A DNA stretch of 64,000 nt from Candidatus Melainabacteria bacterium (GTDB lineage: Bacteria > Cyanobacteriota > Vampirovibrionia > Obscuribacterales > Obscuribacteraceae), in the NCBI GenBank assembly GCA_013288645.1, contig JABDBL010000001.1:1-64000 (forward strand). The letters are read 5' to 3'. Made by a program: the position numbers and the translations under genes. The notes under the pieces were generated by a model. It was not told where the DNA came from. It made no database searches and saw only the letters and a list, made by a program, of their open reading frames with translations. Of this stretch, positions 36,490 through 44,516 are shown in pieces; the stretch's first letter is position 1; every line of letters starts with the position of its first letter.

Positions 36490-37310
36490 GAAGATTCCTC
36501 CCATGATCGGGTAAGTGCACTAGCAGGAACAATCAAATTCCACCTTGAGACTAGCCTACCTTCTTTATTGGCACTTAAGACTTTGTGGGGTTGTTTTGGT
36601 CGATGTGTATGCAATGTTTTCAATAATTGATCCTCAACAGCAAATTGCTCTTTATGTTGCTCCAAAAAAAAGCCAATCTTCGCTATCAGACTGCTGTTGT
36701 TAAGCAATTGTGCATAATCAACTACTAGATTCAATTTCAAATATTGAATCATTTCCAGGCATGGCCAAACTTCTTCATAGCCACCACATAAGTATAGCCT
36801 ATCAAGAGCATCAACAAAAGTACGCTCAAGCGAAGTAACGCGTAAATCACAGCCGAGCCTGTCTGTCACTTCTACCCCCCATTGTTGCGCTTTTGTCCGT
36901 CGTAATCCGGCTGGCTGGCTAACAGCCTTATAGGTGGCACCACGAAATTTAAAAATCGGAATATTGCTGTTGTTGGTAATATACTCATAGGTATTCCATT
37001 GCGAGTATGCGATACCATGAAAGGCCAAAGCCGTATGATAACCTAATACCGCATCTGGTGCCAACCGACTAGCTACAAGAAATGGATCAATTGGACAAGT
37101 TTCTGGATGCATACCTGACGGAACTGTCCAATAAATACCCCGCCGCACTGATAGCAAGTGTCCTTTTGACACATGGTAAGACAATAATGCTTTAAGAGAG
37201 GACGAATTATTTGCTGCCTTATAGCTATTTTGGCTTGTAGTGAGAACTTCTACCAGCTCTGCTGTAGTAAATATTGGATGGTTTTGGAAGAAGTCGTTAA
37301 CCGTTTTCAT
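36480..37310 (-). CDS. AbiEi-type antitoxin
   Basis: A 276-residue antitoxin of the AbiEi family. The N-terminal winged-helix (about 1-70) has HPIFTTAELVEVLTT and LSYHVSKGHLLSVRRGIYWT. The C-terminal domain includes LGYHTALAFHGIAYSQWNTY and TSLERTFVDALDR, the family's conserved block. It should repress the operon by binding inverted repeats in its promoter (see 37317-37359) and counteract the toxin without direct binding, as described for type IV systems. The operon lies antisense to, and exactly between, the two duplicated surface-protein units. Confidence 0.88.
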   Translation of the reverse strand: MKTVNDFFQNHPIFTTAELVEVLTTSQNSYKAANNSSSLKALLSYHVSKGHLLSVRRGIYWTVPSGMHPETCPIDPFLVASRLAPDAVLGYHTALAFHGIAYSQWNTYEYITNNSNIPIFKFRGATYKAVSQPAGLRRTKAQQWGVEVTDRLGCDLRVTSLERTFVDALDRLYLCGGYEEVWPCLEMIQYLKLNLVVDYAQLLNNSSLIAKIGFFLEQHKEQFAVEDQLLKTLHTHRPKQPHKVLSANKEGRLVSRWNLIVPASALTRSWEESSWQ

Positions 37311-37316
37311 GGTCCT

Positions 37317-37359
37317 TAATCCGAGATAGGTATAGTAATATTATATCATACACGGATTA
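37317..37359 (-). promoter_or_regulatory. Candidate promoter and operator of the abiE operon
   Basis: TAATCCG (37317-37323) and CGGATTA (37353-37359) form a 7-bp inverted repeat flanking a minus-strand TATAAT at 37340-37345, just upstream of the abiEi start. Paired inverted repeats around the promoter are the known autoregulation layout of AbiEi antitoxins. Confidence 0.5.
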
Positions 37360-37401
37360 GATATGATTAATAATGAAGCCTGTATTTCATAATTGGAACG
37401 C

Positions 37402-37514
37402 TTTCTGGAGGATATTCACCATCAGAGCAATATTGGGTGGTGCTGACTTGCGTTCTGATATTTATGCTTTGGGAGCTACTATGTATTATTTGCTTACAGG
37501 TAAAGAACCATTGG
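37402..37514 (+). pseudogene. Fragment of the Ser/Thr kinase gene
   Basis: These 113 bases match 31464-31577 of the intact kinase gene with three substitutions and one deleted base. They cover the activation segment through GGADLRSDIYALGATMYYLL and TGKEPL. Nothing of the kinase remains on either side. The deletion shifts the frame inside the fragment. It is the trace of a duplicated kinase gene upstream of unit B, and the near identity indicates either a recent event or gene conversion. Confidence 0.9.
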
Positions 37515-37647
37515 GACTTCTTATCTTGCTGTTGCTCTTTGCCATAATATACCACTAGCGACATTGGATACCGGACTAAGCAAAGCTGCCAGAAAAGTTG
37601 GTGTTGAGATATTATTGGATAAGCAGACACGCAAACGTAAACAGTAG
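37513..37647 (+). pseudogene. C-terminal fragment of a VapC-type PIN toxin
   Basis: Directly at the end of the kinase fragment, in another frame, the sequence reads GTSYLAVALCHNIPLATLDT followed by GLSKAARKVGVEILLD, ending in a stop at 37647. This is the last helix and acidic strand of PIN toxins (the pattern LALALxxxLPLATLDxGLxxAAxxxGVxxL). The N-terminal two thirds and the antitoxin are missing. The abrupt junction with the kinase fragment points to illegitimate recombination. Confidence 0.7.
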
Positions 37648-38182
37648 CTTTCTATCAAGTAATCGGGCACCAGCACCAGCTGTGCCAATACCATGTCCAT
37701 TCGAGCCAACAATTTGTCTTGATCCTCAAATCTCGATCCGTCTAACTCTGGTAGTGACAATAATGATGGAACACCAATAAACCCATCGAGATTTCCTTAC
37801 TTTGCTCGCTTCCAATGACGGTAATCCGGTCTGAGGGTGTTACCTTGATTGAACCGATAAGCAAAATCCATTTTAAGAAAAACTATTACTCACAATATAA
37901 TAGCTCCCGAACAGATTGTTATGCATGTAAGATACCGGTGCTTAACGACCTGGCTGGCTGTAACAGTCCCTAATGTCTTTAAGAATGCAGGATGAAGCGC
38001 TGAAATGACTTTTCATGCGTCAATTTATGAAGACAGAGTTTTGCTCTAAATGTCAGTGTCTTTGTCTTGCCAATATTTTTCGGCTAATTCCTTGAAATTA
38101 ATCAGAGGAAGTATCATTTATAAAGACGCCAGCTATAATGACAAAAGTGGGTTACGATAATACAAAAGAGGAAAAATGGTTT
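37648..38182. other. Degraded intergenic stretch before unit B
   Basis: No intact gene is visible in these 535 bases. A 24-codon minus-strand frame (37799-37873) reads MDFAYRFNQGNTLRPDYRHW and may be another relic, but I recognise no family. A plus-strand patch at 37668-37700 reads APAPAVPIP and could be a trace of the Pro/Ala tract. The rest shows no repeat or RNA structure worth naming. The promoter of unit B should lie near the right end. Confidence 0.4.
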
Positions 38183-38743
38183 ATGCAAGTCAAGGACAGT
38201 TTTGAATTTAAGAAATTAGCAGCTGCACTCATAGCCGGTCAATATATTTACTTTAATGTCTACCTTGGTCTGGCTGCTTTTGCACAAACACAAACATCAA
38301 TAAAAAAACAATCCAGTCAATCTGTATTATCCACAAAACATTTGCCGTCATCAGCAAGAACAAATGCTACAAACACAGCCATAAATCTGCGCCGCGCCTA
38401 TCACGCTTTACCAATGTCAAATCAGGCAGCAGCTCGCCAACAACAATGGTGGATTAAAGAGTACCGCAACAGACAGATCGCCCAAAGACTTAAAAATTGG
38501 AAAGTTAAAAGGGAAGCTGCAGCATACTCAAGACATATGGCTGACCCACACTCGCCGGAGGCTACAGCATACCGAAATGCAGCGTTGCATGCCCAAGCTT
38601 TACAATCAAAATTACCTTTTGAAGAAAGAACAAAAATTGTGCTACATCCAAACATGACCGAAGCTAGGCGCCCAGCGCCAATATACGCAACTGCGCCATC
38701 GTCCAATAATAACAAACAATTGCTTGCTAAGCCTAAGCTATAA
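38183..38743 (+). CDS. Small exported protein, unit B
   Basis: A 186-residue paralogue of the unit A protein. The start MQVKDSFEFKKLAAALIAGQ aligns with MSIQTTDIFNLRKKLVVMLI; an upstream ATG at 38138 would add 15 residues with no counterpart. The Ser/Thr linker is about 27 residues shorter than in unit A. The C-terminal region is highly conserved: INLRRAYHALPMSNQ, QQWWIKEYRNRQIAQRLKNW, HMADPHSPEA and EERTKIVLHPNMTEAR. Conservation of this part over a diverged N-terminus suggests it is the functional domain. It is again followed by the giant secreted protein, 128 bases on. Confidence 0.7.
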   Translation: MQVKDSFEFKKLAAALIAGQYIYFNVYLGLAAFAQTQTSIKKQSSQSVLSTKHLPSSARTNATNTAINLRRAYHALPMSNQAAARQQQWWIKEYRNRQIAQRLKNWKVKREAAAYSRHMADPHSPEATAYRNAALHAQALQSKLPFEERTKIVLHPNMTEARRPAPIYATAPSSNNNKQLLAKPKL

Positions 38744-38871
38744 ACTCATACATATATTATCTTCTTAAGATTAAATGGTCCAGTTTGTCTGATATTAAAC
38801 GACAAATAAAGGGCATTAGATGATCACCATTTAGATTTATTGACCATTAATAATAGCGTGAGAAGATTAAT

Positions 38872-41490
38872 ATGCGGGAAGAAGGTTGTAACTTAAAAGC
38901 ACTGGCATTAGCAGCAAATAGCTTCTCAGTCATTGAGAAAAGAAACTTATTAATTAGATTTTTTTTGGCGTTAGCAATGGCAATAATTGCTAATCAATTT
39001 ATTTGTTTAGTAAGTGCTCATGCTCAGACAATACCAAAATTTTCGGCTACTTTACCACCAACATTTTTTGTTTCAAAAAATGCTCCATCTGGTGGCGATG
39101 GTTTATCCTGGGCAACGGCATGGAATGAAATGGATCAAATTAACTGGGCAACAGTGCAAGCCGCTAATAATGCATTTGCTGCTCAATTTACTGCTGGGTC
39201 AACGTTGTATCCTGGTTCTGTTCCGGGAGACAGCGTTAATTGTGTAATTGAGCTTGATGGTGGCCCATCGGGTAGCTATATGGAATATGACACACCGCTG
39301 ATACCAGTACTTGTTGATCCTCAGAATCCTTATGCTTCTTATCCGGTGGTGAGGTGTGCAAATGATGCAAGAGATCCAGCCGGGATAAAGCCAGCCCAAA
39401 CTGGTGGACAAGTGATTATTAATGGCGCTAAGTTTAAAGGCAATGAAGTAGGCTGCCCGGGTATTGATGTAACCTACTGCAATGGTCTCTACTTTTGGGG
39501 AGGCCCAGGCAACGATACAGCTTGGGTAAATCAAAATGGCGCAGCAGAACAAGGCTGGGCTGTAATTAACTGCACCGCAGGTCTTTATTGCGGTGGTAAC
39601 AATAGCGGTACTTGGCTAAGTGGAATAATGTTTGCTGAGAATGGCGTTAATGTATTGTTGGCCGGTTGGGAAGATCTTCCTAATACAACAATAGCAGGAC
39701 AAACACTTAATGTAAGTCACGCTGCACCTAATGCTCCTTGGGGCTATACCATAGCTTATGAGCATATAGAATACTGTTGGATACAAAATGCTACTGATCC
39801 TTATTATCAGTCCAATATCTGGGTTGCCAATTCAGCGAATGGTAATGGCCCACCATTTCCAGCTGGTCCATTTTCATGGGTGCAGACTTTAGATGGATAC
39901 CCTCAATTTGATTTCTGTATCATTTGTCAAACTGACAACAATGCTGGACTATTTGATGGTGCAGTGTACAACAATGCCATAGGCCAGACTTATTTTGGTA
40001 ATTGCTGGAATGAGATTGGGCACTGCATTGTTGCAGGACTTAGGAATGGCGTGGTTATCGGCCAGACAGATGGATGCATTAACATGATTGGTGATTTATT
40101 TCTAGATTGTTATAACGCTGCAATTGTCAAAACTGCACCAGGAACTAGTCCCACCAGTAATATTGTTGTACAAGATTGTGCATTTGCTCAACCAAATATA
40201 AATGCCTTTGGTCAAGCAACCATGGATATTGATATGGTTGAAAATCAGCTTGATACTTATGGAAGTACTTACGATTTTATAGGCAACACTTGCTTTAACG
40301 GCGGACTTATAAAAATAATGGGAACCGTACCGCTAGGCTACCAGGCAATGGAGCAAATAAACACAGAAGGTGCTACAAATCTCATTAGTTCTTCCATGAT
40401 GGACCCTGGTTTTGCTACTAATCCGCAATCAATTCCAACCAGCACTTCTGTTGCAGCATGGCTAACATATGACTTTTCTCTGCCTTGTTTGTCCTGGCCA
40501 CCACCACCTCCGCCAGCTGGTGCTGCATGCTATCAAGAAGCAAATTATCTGGCTCCTAGCGATCCTAATTCCTTCTTGTGTTGGCCTCCTACATCGGGAG
40601 ACGCTATGACTAATCTCCCTTTGGGCACACCGCTAGGTAATGGTTTAGCTACTGGCTATAATTCAGGCGGTCTACCCCCGCCGCCGGCTCCTGCGCCAGC
40701 ACCAGCACCGGCGCCAGCTCCAGCACCAGCTCCTGCACCAGCTCCAGCACCAACTCCAGCGCCGGCACCAGCACCACCACCACCGCCGACTCCAGCACCG
40801 GCTCCTGCTCCTGCTCCAGCCCCAGTACCAGCCCCAGTGCCAGCCCCAGTACCAGCCCCAGTACCAGCTCCAGCCCCGGCTCCTGCGCCAGCTCCAGCCC
40901 CAGTACCAGCCCCAGTACCAGCCCCAGTACCAGCCCCAGTACCAGTACCAGTACCAGCTCCAGCCCCGGCTCCTGCTCCTGCTCCTGCGCCAGCGCCAGC
41001 TCCAGCCCCGGCTCCTGCGCCAGCTCCAGCCCCGGCTCCGGCTCCAGCGCCAGCTCCAGCACCAACTCCGGCTCCGGCTCCGGCTCCAGCGCCAGCTCCA
41101 GCACCAACTCCGGCTCCGGCTCCAGCACCAGCTCCGGCACCAGCACCAGCGCCGACACCGGCTCCTGCTCCAGCCCCAGTACCAGCGCCAGCTCCAGCAC
41201 CAGCGCCGACTCCAACACCACCTCCAACTCCGCCGCCAACTCCGCCGCCAACTCCAAAACCACCGGCTTCTTTAAAAGATAGGAGAATAGAAAGGGAGAT
41301 TGCTGATCAAAAGGCTGCTATAGCCAATGAAAAAGCTACTATAGCTAGGCTTGAACAAGCAATAAAGAAAGAAGCAGATAAGCCGCATGATAAACTTGAA
41401 ATTAAAGAACAACAAAAAGAAATATCTCGGCTGGAAAAACAAATACAAGAGCGTGAACAGCTGATAAAAACCCTAGAAAGCGAATTGTAA
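38872..41490 (+). CDS. Giant secreted protein: beta-helix-like head, Pro/Ala stalk, coiled-coil tail (unit B)
   Basis: An 872-residue paralogue of the unit A giant. The leader (about 27-55, LLIRFFLALAMAIIANQFIC), head (starting TFFVSKNAPSGGDGLSWATA) and coiled-coil tail are collinear with unit A. The tail differs at only three positions plus one missing terminal residue in about 70. The stalk (about 601-797) is longer and mostly PAPAPAP, with PVPAPVPA blocks, against the PPP-rich stalk of unit A. Head loops such as LYCGGNNSGTWLSG differ. The pair therefore have fixed ends and a variable stalk, as expected of surface proteins that anchor or assemble through the C-terminus. Function is unproven. 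Confidence 0.8.
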   Translation: MREEGCNLKALALAANSFSVIEKRNLLIRFFLALAMAIIANQFICLVSAHAQTIPKFSATLPPTFFVSKNAPSGGDGLSWATAWNEMDQINWATVQAANNAFAAQFTAGSTLYPGSVPGDSVNCVIELDGGPSGSYMEYDTPLIPVLVDPQNPYASYPVVRCANDARDPAGIKPAQTGGQVIINGAKFKGNEVGCPGIDVTYCNGLYFWGGPGNDTAWVNQNGAAEQGWAVINCTAGLYCGGNNSGTWLSGIMFAENGVNVLLAGWEDLPNTTIAGQTLNVSHAAPNAPWGYTIAYEHIEYCWIQNATDPYYQSNIWVANSANGNGPPFPAGPFSWVQTLDGYPQFDFCIICQTDNNAGLFDGAVYNNAIGQTYFGNCWNEIGHCIVAGLRNGVVIGQTDGCINMIGDLFLDCYNAAIVKTAPGTSPTSNIVVQDCAFAQPNINAFGQATMDIDMVENQLDTYGSTYDFIGNTCFNGGLIKIMGTVPLGYQAMEQINTEGATNLISSSMMDPGFATNPQSIPTSTSVAAWLTYDFSLPCLSWPPPPPPAGAACYQEANYLAPSDPNSFLCWPPTSGDAMTNLPLGTPLGNGLATGYNSGGLPPPPAPAPAPAPAPAPAPAPAPAPAPTPAPAPAPPPPPTPAPAPAPAPAPVPAPVPAPVPAPVPAPAPAPAPAPAPVPAPVPAPVPAPVPVPVPAPAPAPAPAPAPAPAPAPAPAPAPAPAPAPAPAPAPTPAPAPAPAPAPAPTPAPAPAPAPAPAPAPTPAPAPAPVPAPAPAPAPTPTPPPTPPPTPPPTPKPPASLKDRRIEREIADQKAAIANEKATIARLEQAIKKEADKPHDKLEIKEQQKEISRLEKQIQEREQLIKTLESEL
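40674..41262 (+). repeat. Pro/Ala-coding tandem repeat tract, unit B
   Basis: About 590 bases of degenerate GCx-CCx repeats, including blocks of CCAGTACCAGCC. Units are imperfect and mosaic, and direct repeats of 30-50 bases recur (for example around 40820-40940 and 41040-41130). The tract is longer than in unit A, showing independent expansion. Confidence 0.9.
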
Positions 41491-41706
41491 ATACTGCTGA
41501 CTGATAGCTGCACTATCAATATGCTGAACGACAAACTGGTAGGAAGTCTCAAGCGTCATCGCTATGATCTTGCAAAAAATTGGCAATCATTCTTGAACAA
41601 GTGAAGTTAGCCAATCCGAATAAGCAAATTCCTTATAGGAAAAAATGACAGGAGAATGCTCTGAAATTCGGCGACGCAGTTTGCTCTTTCATGTTCTAAG
41701 TGTCAA

Positions 41707-42120
41707 TCAAACGCCCAGTAACTTAAGACGCATAGCTTTAGCTGCTGCCCGCAAATCTCGGTCTAACGATGCCAGTGGAAGAGCTTTCCGTTGCGCTAAC
41801 TCAATGTATGCCGCGTCATATAAGGTCAGGTTATATTTTTGCGCCAGCTGTGAAGTTTTGGACCAGGCGTGATTATTAGTTTCATCATCGATCTTGATGT
41901 TTATCGATGCCAGATCTGCCAATGTAGCATCTCGAAAACTTGCTTTAATGTGTCCTTTCCGAACTGCTGTTTGCAAGCTGTTACCCACCTCCAACGGCCA
42001 AATTATTGGCACCCAAGCACTGTCAGTGGTAACCATATCAAATACTTGCTTAATTGCTCGAGTGATCTCATCATCATATATCCAAGCAAGTGTAGCAGAG
42101 CTATCGAGTACGAGGCTCAT
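41707..42120 (-). CDS. PIN-domain toxin (VapC family)
   Basis: A 137-residue PIN protein from ATG 42120. It starts MSLVLDSSATLAWIYDDE with the first aspartate, has PLEVGNSLQTAVRKG with the glutamate, LYDAAYIELAQRKALPLASL with the third acid and DRDLRAAAKAMRLKLLG at the end. All catalytic acids look present. The frame is open ten codons further upstream, but 42120 gives the exact four-base ATGA overlap with the antitoxin stop. It should be an RNase neutralised by the Phd-type antitoxin encoded just upstream. Confidence 0.88.
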   Translation of the reverse strand: MSLVLDSSATLAWIYDDEITRAIKQVFDMVTTDSAWVPIIWPLEVGNSLQTAVRKGHIKASFRDATLADLASINIKIDDETNNHAWSKTSQLAQKYNLTLYDAAYIELAQRKALPLASLDRDLRAAAKAMRLKLLGV

Positions 42121-42368
42121 GGGCGCCCCTCGTCCCGGTATTTCTTCCATTCGTCCCAGCGAAAATGTTCCTGTTTGAGCGTCTTGGCGCGCTCACGAAT
42201 ATTATGTGCGGCTGCTCGCGCCTTCTCCTTGTTGAAACCCTCGTATGCTGCAACCAATTTAGCCACAGGATGTCCTCGCCTGGTAATAAGGATTTCAGCA
42301 CCACCCTCAACTTGATCCAACAGACTTGCTAGTTTATTTTTAGCTTCAAAAGCTCCAATCTGACGCAT
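42117..42368 (-). CDS. Phd/YefM-type antitoxin
   Basis: An 83-residue antitoxin beginning MRQIGAFEAKNKLASLLDQV, then ILITRRGHPVAKLVA, the classic Phd/YefM N-terminal DNA-binding fold. The C-terminal helix-rich part (AHNIRERAKTLKQEHFRWDE) should wrap the toxin. GAGGG lies eight bases before the ATG. The stop overlaps the toxin start. A 14-bp palindrome 27 bases upstream (42396-42409) is its likely operator. Confidence 0.9.
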   Translation of the reverse strand: MRQIGAFEAKNKLASLLDQVEGGAEILITRRGHPVAKLVAAYEGFNKEKARAAAHNIRERAKTLKQEHFRWDEWKKYRDEGRP

Positions 42369-42395
42369 ATTATTTCCCTCAGAATAAGCCAGTTA

Positions 42396-42409
42396 ATAAG
42401 CTAGCTTAT
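42396..42409. promoter_or_regulatory. Palindrome, candidate operator of the phd-vapC pair
   Basis: ATAAGCTAGCTTAT is a perfect 14-bp palindrome just upstream of the antitoxin gene. A further half-site ATAAGC occurs at 42384-42389. Phd/YefM antitoxins bind such short palindromes for autorepression. Confidence 0.55.
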
Positions 42410-42567
42410 CAGAAAAGCCTTAATTAGGTAAGGAGGGAGGATTATCTAAGAACCATCGTTAACTGATCATCAATTAAGCAAAAGTAATAAGTACATTGAA
42501 ATCGTAGGAGCGTGTTCCGGCCATTTAAATCGACCCCAGTAAGGGCGGATTGAATCCAACCGTTGTT

Positions 42568-43395
42568 TTATTTGATTATAGATAACCGGCTAAGAATGAG
42601 TATTAGTGCTCCGAAAATCAAACGGTAGATGACAAATACTTTGAGAGAATGGAATTGCAAGAATTTGATAAACCAAGCAATTACAAGATAGCTAACGATC
42701 GTCGAGACTAGAAAGCCGATTATAAGTGCGCTTGCGCCTTCGTTATTCAACCCATCATCGATGAGTTTTTTTAGTTCAAGCAATCCGCTAAGACTTATAG
42801 CTGGTATGCCTAATAGAAAGCTAAATTTTGCAGCGTCAGAACGCTTTATACCAAGCAATAATGCTGCAGTGAGCGTTGAGCCGCTGCGAGAACAGCCAGG
42901 TATTAAAGCTAATGCTTGTCCTAACCCCACTAACAAACCATCCAGTATTCCAGTTTGTGAGAGGTCGCGACTTTGTTTGTCTTGCTGCTCAGCAAAGAAT
43001 AAAAGTAAGCCCATTACAATGGAGGCACAGCCGATAACATTTAAACTTCGGATTGGACTTTGATCCTGTTCTAGTAAGTGTCTAAATAATAAGCCTAATA
43101 AACAAATGGGTATGGTGCCAATCATTATGCCGATTAATAAACGCAAATCGTGATTCATATAATCATGGCTTTTTAAGGCTGTAAATGAGCCCTTAAGCAT
43201 TCCTAACAGGTCTTGAGCAAAAAAAGTAATTACAGCTAAAGTCGAGCCTAGTTGAATTACAGCTGAAAAAGCAGTTCCTGGATCTGACCATCCTAGAAGT
43301 GATGGTACGATTCTTAGATGTGCGCTGCTGCTGATCGGGAGAAATTCAGAGAGTCCTTGCACAATTCCTAAGACAATTGCTTCTAGAGTTTTCAT
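42568..43395 (-). CDS. uppP: Undecaprenyl-diphosphatase (UppP/BacA)
   Basis: A 275-residue polytopic membrane enzyme that dephosphorylates undecaprenyl diphosphate to recycle the lipid carrier of peptidoglycan and other envelope polymers. The two signature regions are present: GIVQGLSEFLPISSSAHL (residues about 11-28, with the catalytic Glu and SSSAH) and IPGCSRSGSTL (about 165-175, with the catalytic Arg). Length and hydrophobic profile are normal. Over-expression of the family gives bacitracin tolerance. It is separated by 113 bases from the rsmI stop on the same strand. Confidence 0.95.
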   Translation of the reverse strand: MKTLEAIVLGIVQGLSEFLPISSSAHLRIVPSLLGWSDPGTAFSAVIQLGSTLAVITFFAQDLLGMLKGSFTALKSHDYMNHDLRLLIGIMIGTIPICLLGLLFRHLLEQDQSPIRSLNVIGCASIVMGLLLFFAEQQDKQSRDLSQTGILDGLLVGLGQALALIPGCSRSGSTLTAALLLGIKRSDAAKFSFLLGIPAISLSGLLELKKLIDDGLNNEGASALIIGFLVSTIVSYLVIAWFIKFLQFHSLKVFVIYRLIFGALILILSRLSIIK

Positions 43396-43489
43396 TTTGT
43401 TCTTCCCGGTAAATAGTTTTTACAGTGGTCTTTTTGATGTTAAGTTCCAATTATACTAGCTGATTTCATGCAAACGGTCGTTAAATAAC

Positions 43490-43508
43490 GGGCGGATGCA
43501 ATCCGCCC
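43490..43508. repeat. REP-like palindrome abutting the rsmI stop
   Basis: GGGCGGAT-GCA-ATCCGCCC is a perfect 8-bp GC-rich stem in AT-rich surroundings, ending one base before the rsmI stop codon. A degenerate relative (GGGCGGATTGAATCC) lies at 42545-42559 behind uppP. Both positions are just after genes, as for REP elements. No REP-associated transposase is in the window. As RNA it could also act as a transcript end. Confidence 0.6.
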
Positions 43509-44378
43509 CTACGTGAATTTATGGGTTTTTGATAAATTTATGGGTTTTTTATGCGCTAAGGCTAGTTGATAAATTTCAGAGCGTTTGACTTTATATTTTT
43601 CAGTGATTGTTTGCACAATCGTTTTGATAGTGGCTCCGTCTTCTAACATTTCTTTGATTGCATTTTCAACTTCTGATTTATTCGGTGACAATGAGGACCT
43701 ATCTTCGTTATTGCCACCAATCACTATTACGTATTCGCCCAAAAGTTTTGCGTTACTCAATTCGCTAATGATTTTAGAAACTTTACCGCGGACAAATTCT
43801 TCATGGATTTTTGTTAATTCTCTAGCTAAGCAGATATCTCTGTCTCCAAAAACCTCACTAAGCGCTTTGAGTGTTTTTAGCAACCTATGAGGCGCTTCGT
43901 ATAAAATTATGGTTCTCTCCTCGGATTCTAGTTGTGCCAATCTTGCTTTGAGTAAGTTTGTTTTGCTCGGTAAGAATCCTTCAAATACAAACCGATCACA
44001 CGGTAATCCACTTGCTATTAGGGCAAGCAATCCGGCATTTGGTCCGGGTATAGGTACTATATTCATAGAGCAATTAATTGCTTGATGCACTATATCATTT
44101 CCTGGATCGCTGATTAATGGTGTGCCTGCATCAGATACGAGAGCCACGCTTTGATTCAATTGGCCAAATTCAGTAATTATCCCTAGCCGGGACTTTTCGT
44201 TAAACTCATGGCAGCTAATCATGCGTTTCTTGACACCCAAATGATTTAGCAGTTTGATAGTTACCCTTGTATCTTCAGCTAAAATGAGATCAACTTTTTC
44301 AAAGGTGGCCTTGACCCTTGAGCTTAAATCATTCAAATTGCCAATTGGTGTAGCGACAATATATAAACTACCTGGCAT
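43509..44378 (-). CDS. rsmI: 16S rRNA 2'-O-methyltransferase (RsmI)
   Basis: A 289-residue methyltransferase that modifies C1402 of 16S rRNA at the ribose. Motifs are SLYIVATPIGNLNDLSSR at the start, LAEDTRVTIKLLNHLGV, VSDAGTPLISDPGNDIV and ILYEAPHRLLKTLK. The C-terminal helix region ends KRSEIYQLALAHKK as usual, after which about 11 extra residues (PINLSKTHKFT) are encoded. The DNA of that extension contains a direct repeat of AATTTATGGGTTTTT and abuts the REP-like palindrome, so the tail may have been created by an insertion at the gene end. Confidence 0.95.
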   Translation of the reverse strand: MPGSLYIVATPIGNLNDLSSRVKATFEKVDLILAEDTRVTIKLLNHLGVKKRMISCHEFNEKSRLGIITEFGQLNQSVALVSDAGTPLISDPGNDIVHQAINCSMNIVPIPGPNAGLLALIASGLPCDRFVFEGFLPSKTNLLKARLAQLESEERTIILYEAPHRLLKTLKALSEVFGDRDICLARELTKIHEEFVRGKVSKIISELSNAKLLGEYVIVIGGNNEDRSSLSPNKSEVENAIKEMLEDGATIKTIVQTITEKYKVKRSEIYQLALAHKKPINLSKTHKFT

Positions 44379-44422
44379 TGATTTATTTCCTGTCTCAGAG
44401 CATCATTTTTACTCATAAGTCA

Positions 44423-44443
44423 GCCCGCTTTTTAACAGCGGGC
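44423..44443. other. Perfect 7-bp hairpin upstream of rsmI
   Basis: GCCCGCT and AGCGGGC form a perfect 7-bp stem with a 7-base loop, between the small repeat-peptide gene and rsmI, both read leftward. A T-run does not follow in either direction, so it may be a weak terminator, a processing site or part of the rsmI leader. Confidence 0.4.
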
Positions 44444-44516
44444 AACTAGATGTGCTTGTTTGACTATCTTAAAGCGAGATTTAACACTATTGCGCCCAAA
44501 AAATATCTGATGGGCA

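Noticed and set aside
34780-41262. Repeat tracts considered as CRISPR arrays
   Set aside because: Units are short, irregular and coding, with no unique spacers and no cas genes.
40649-41263. A 204-codon minus-strand frame across the second Pro/Ala tract
   Set aside because: It is the antisense reading of the repeat (Glu/Leu/Val-rich) with no start signal; the plus-strand gene explains it.
32973-41490. Giant proteins considered as insertion-sequence or phage tail proteins
   Set aside because: Head segments resemble beta-helix secreted proteins; no integrase, capsid or transposase gene is near.
41645-42315. Plus-strand open frames across the Phd/VapC pair
   Set aside because: They are antisense to two well-supported toxin-antitoxin genes.
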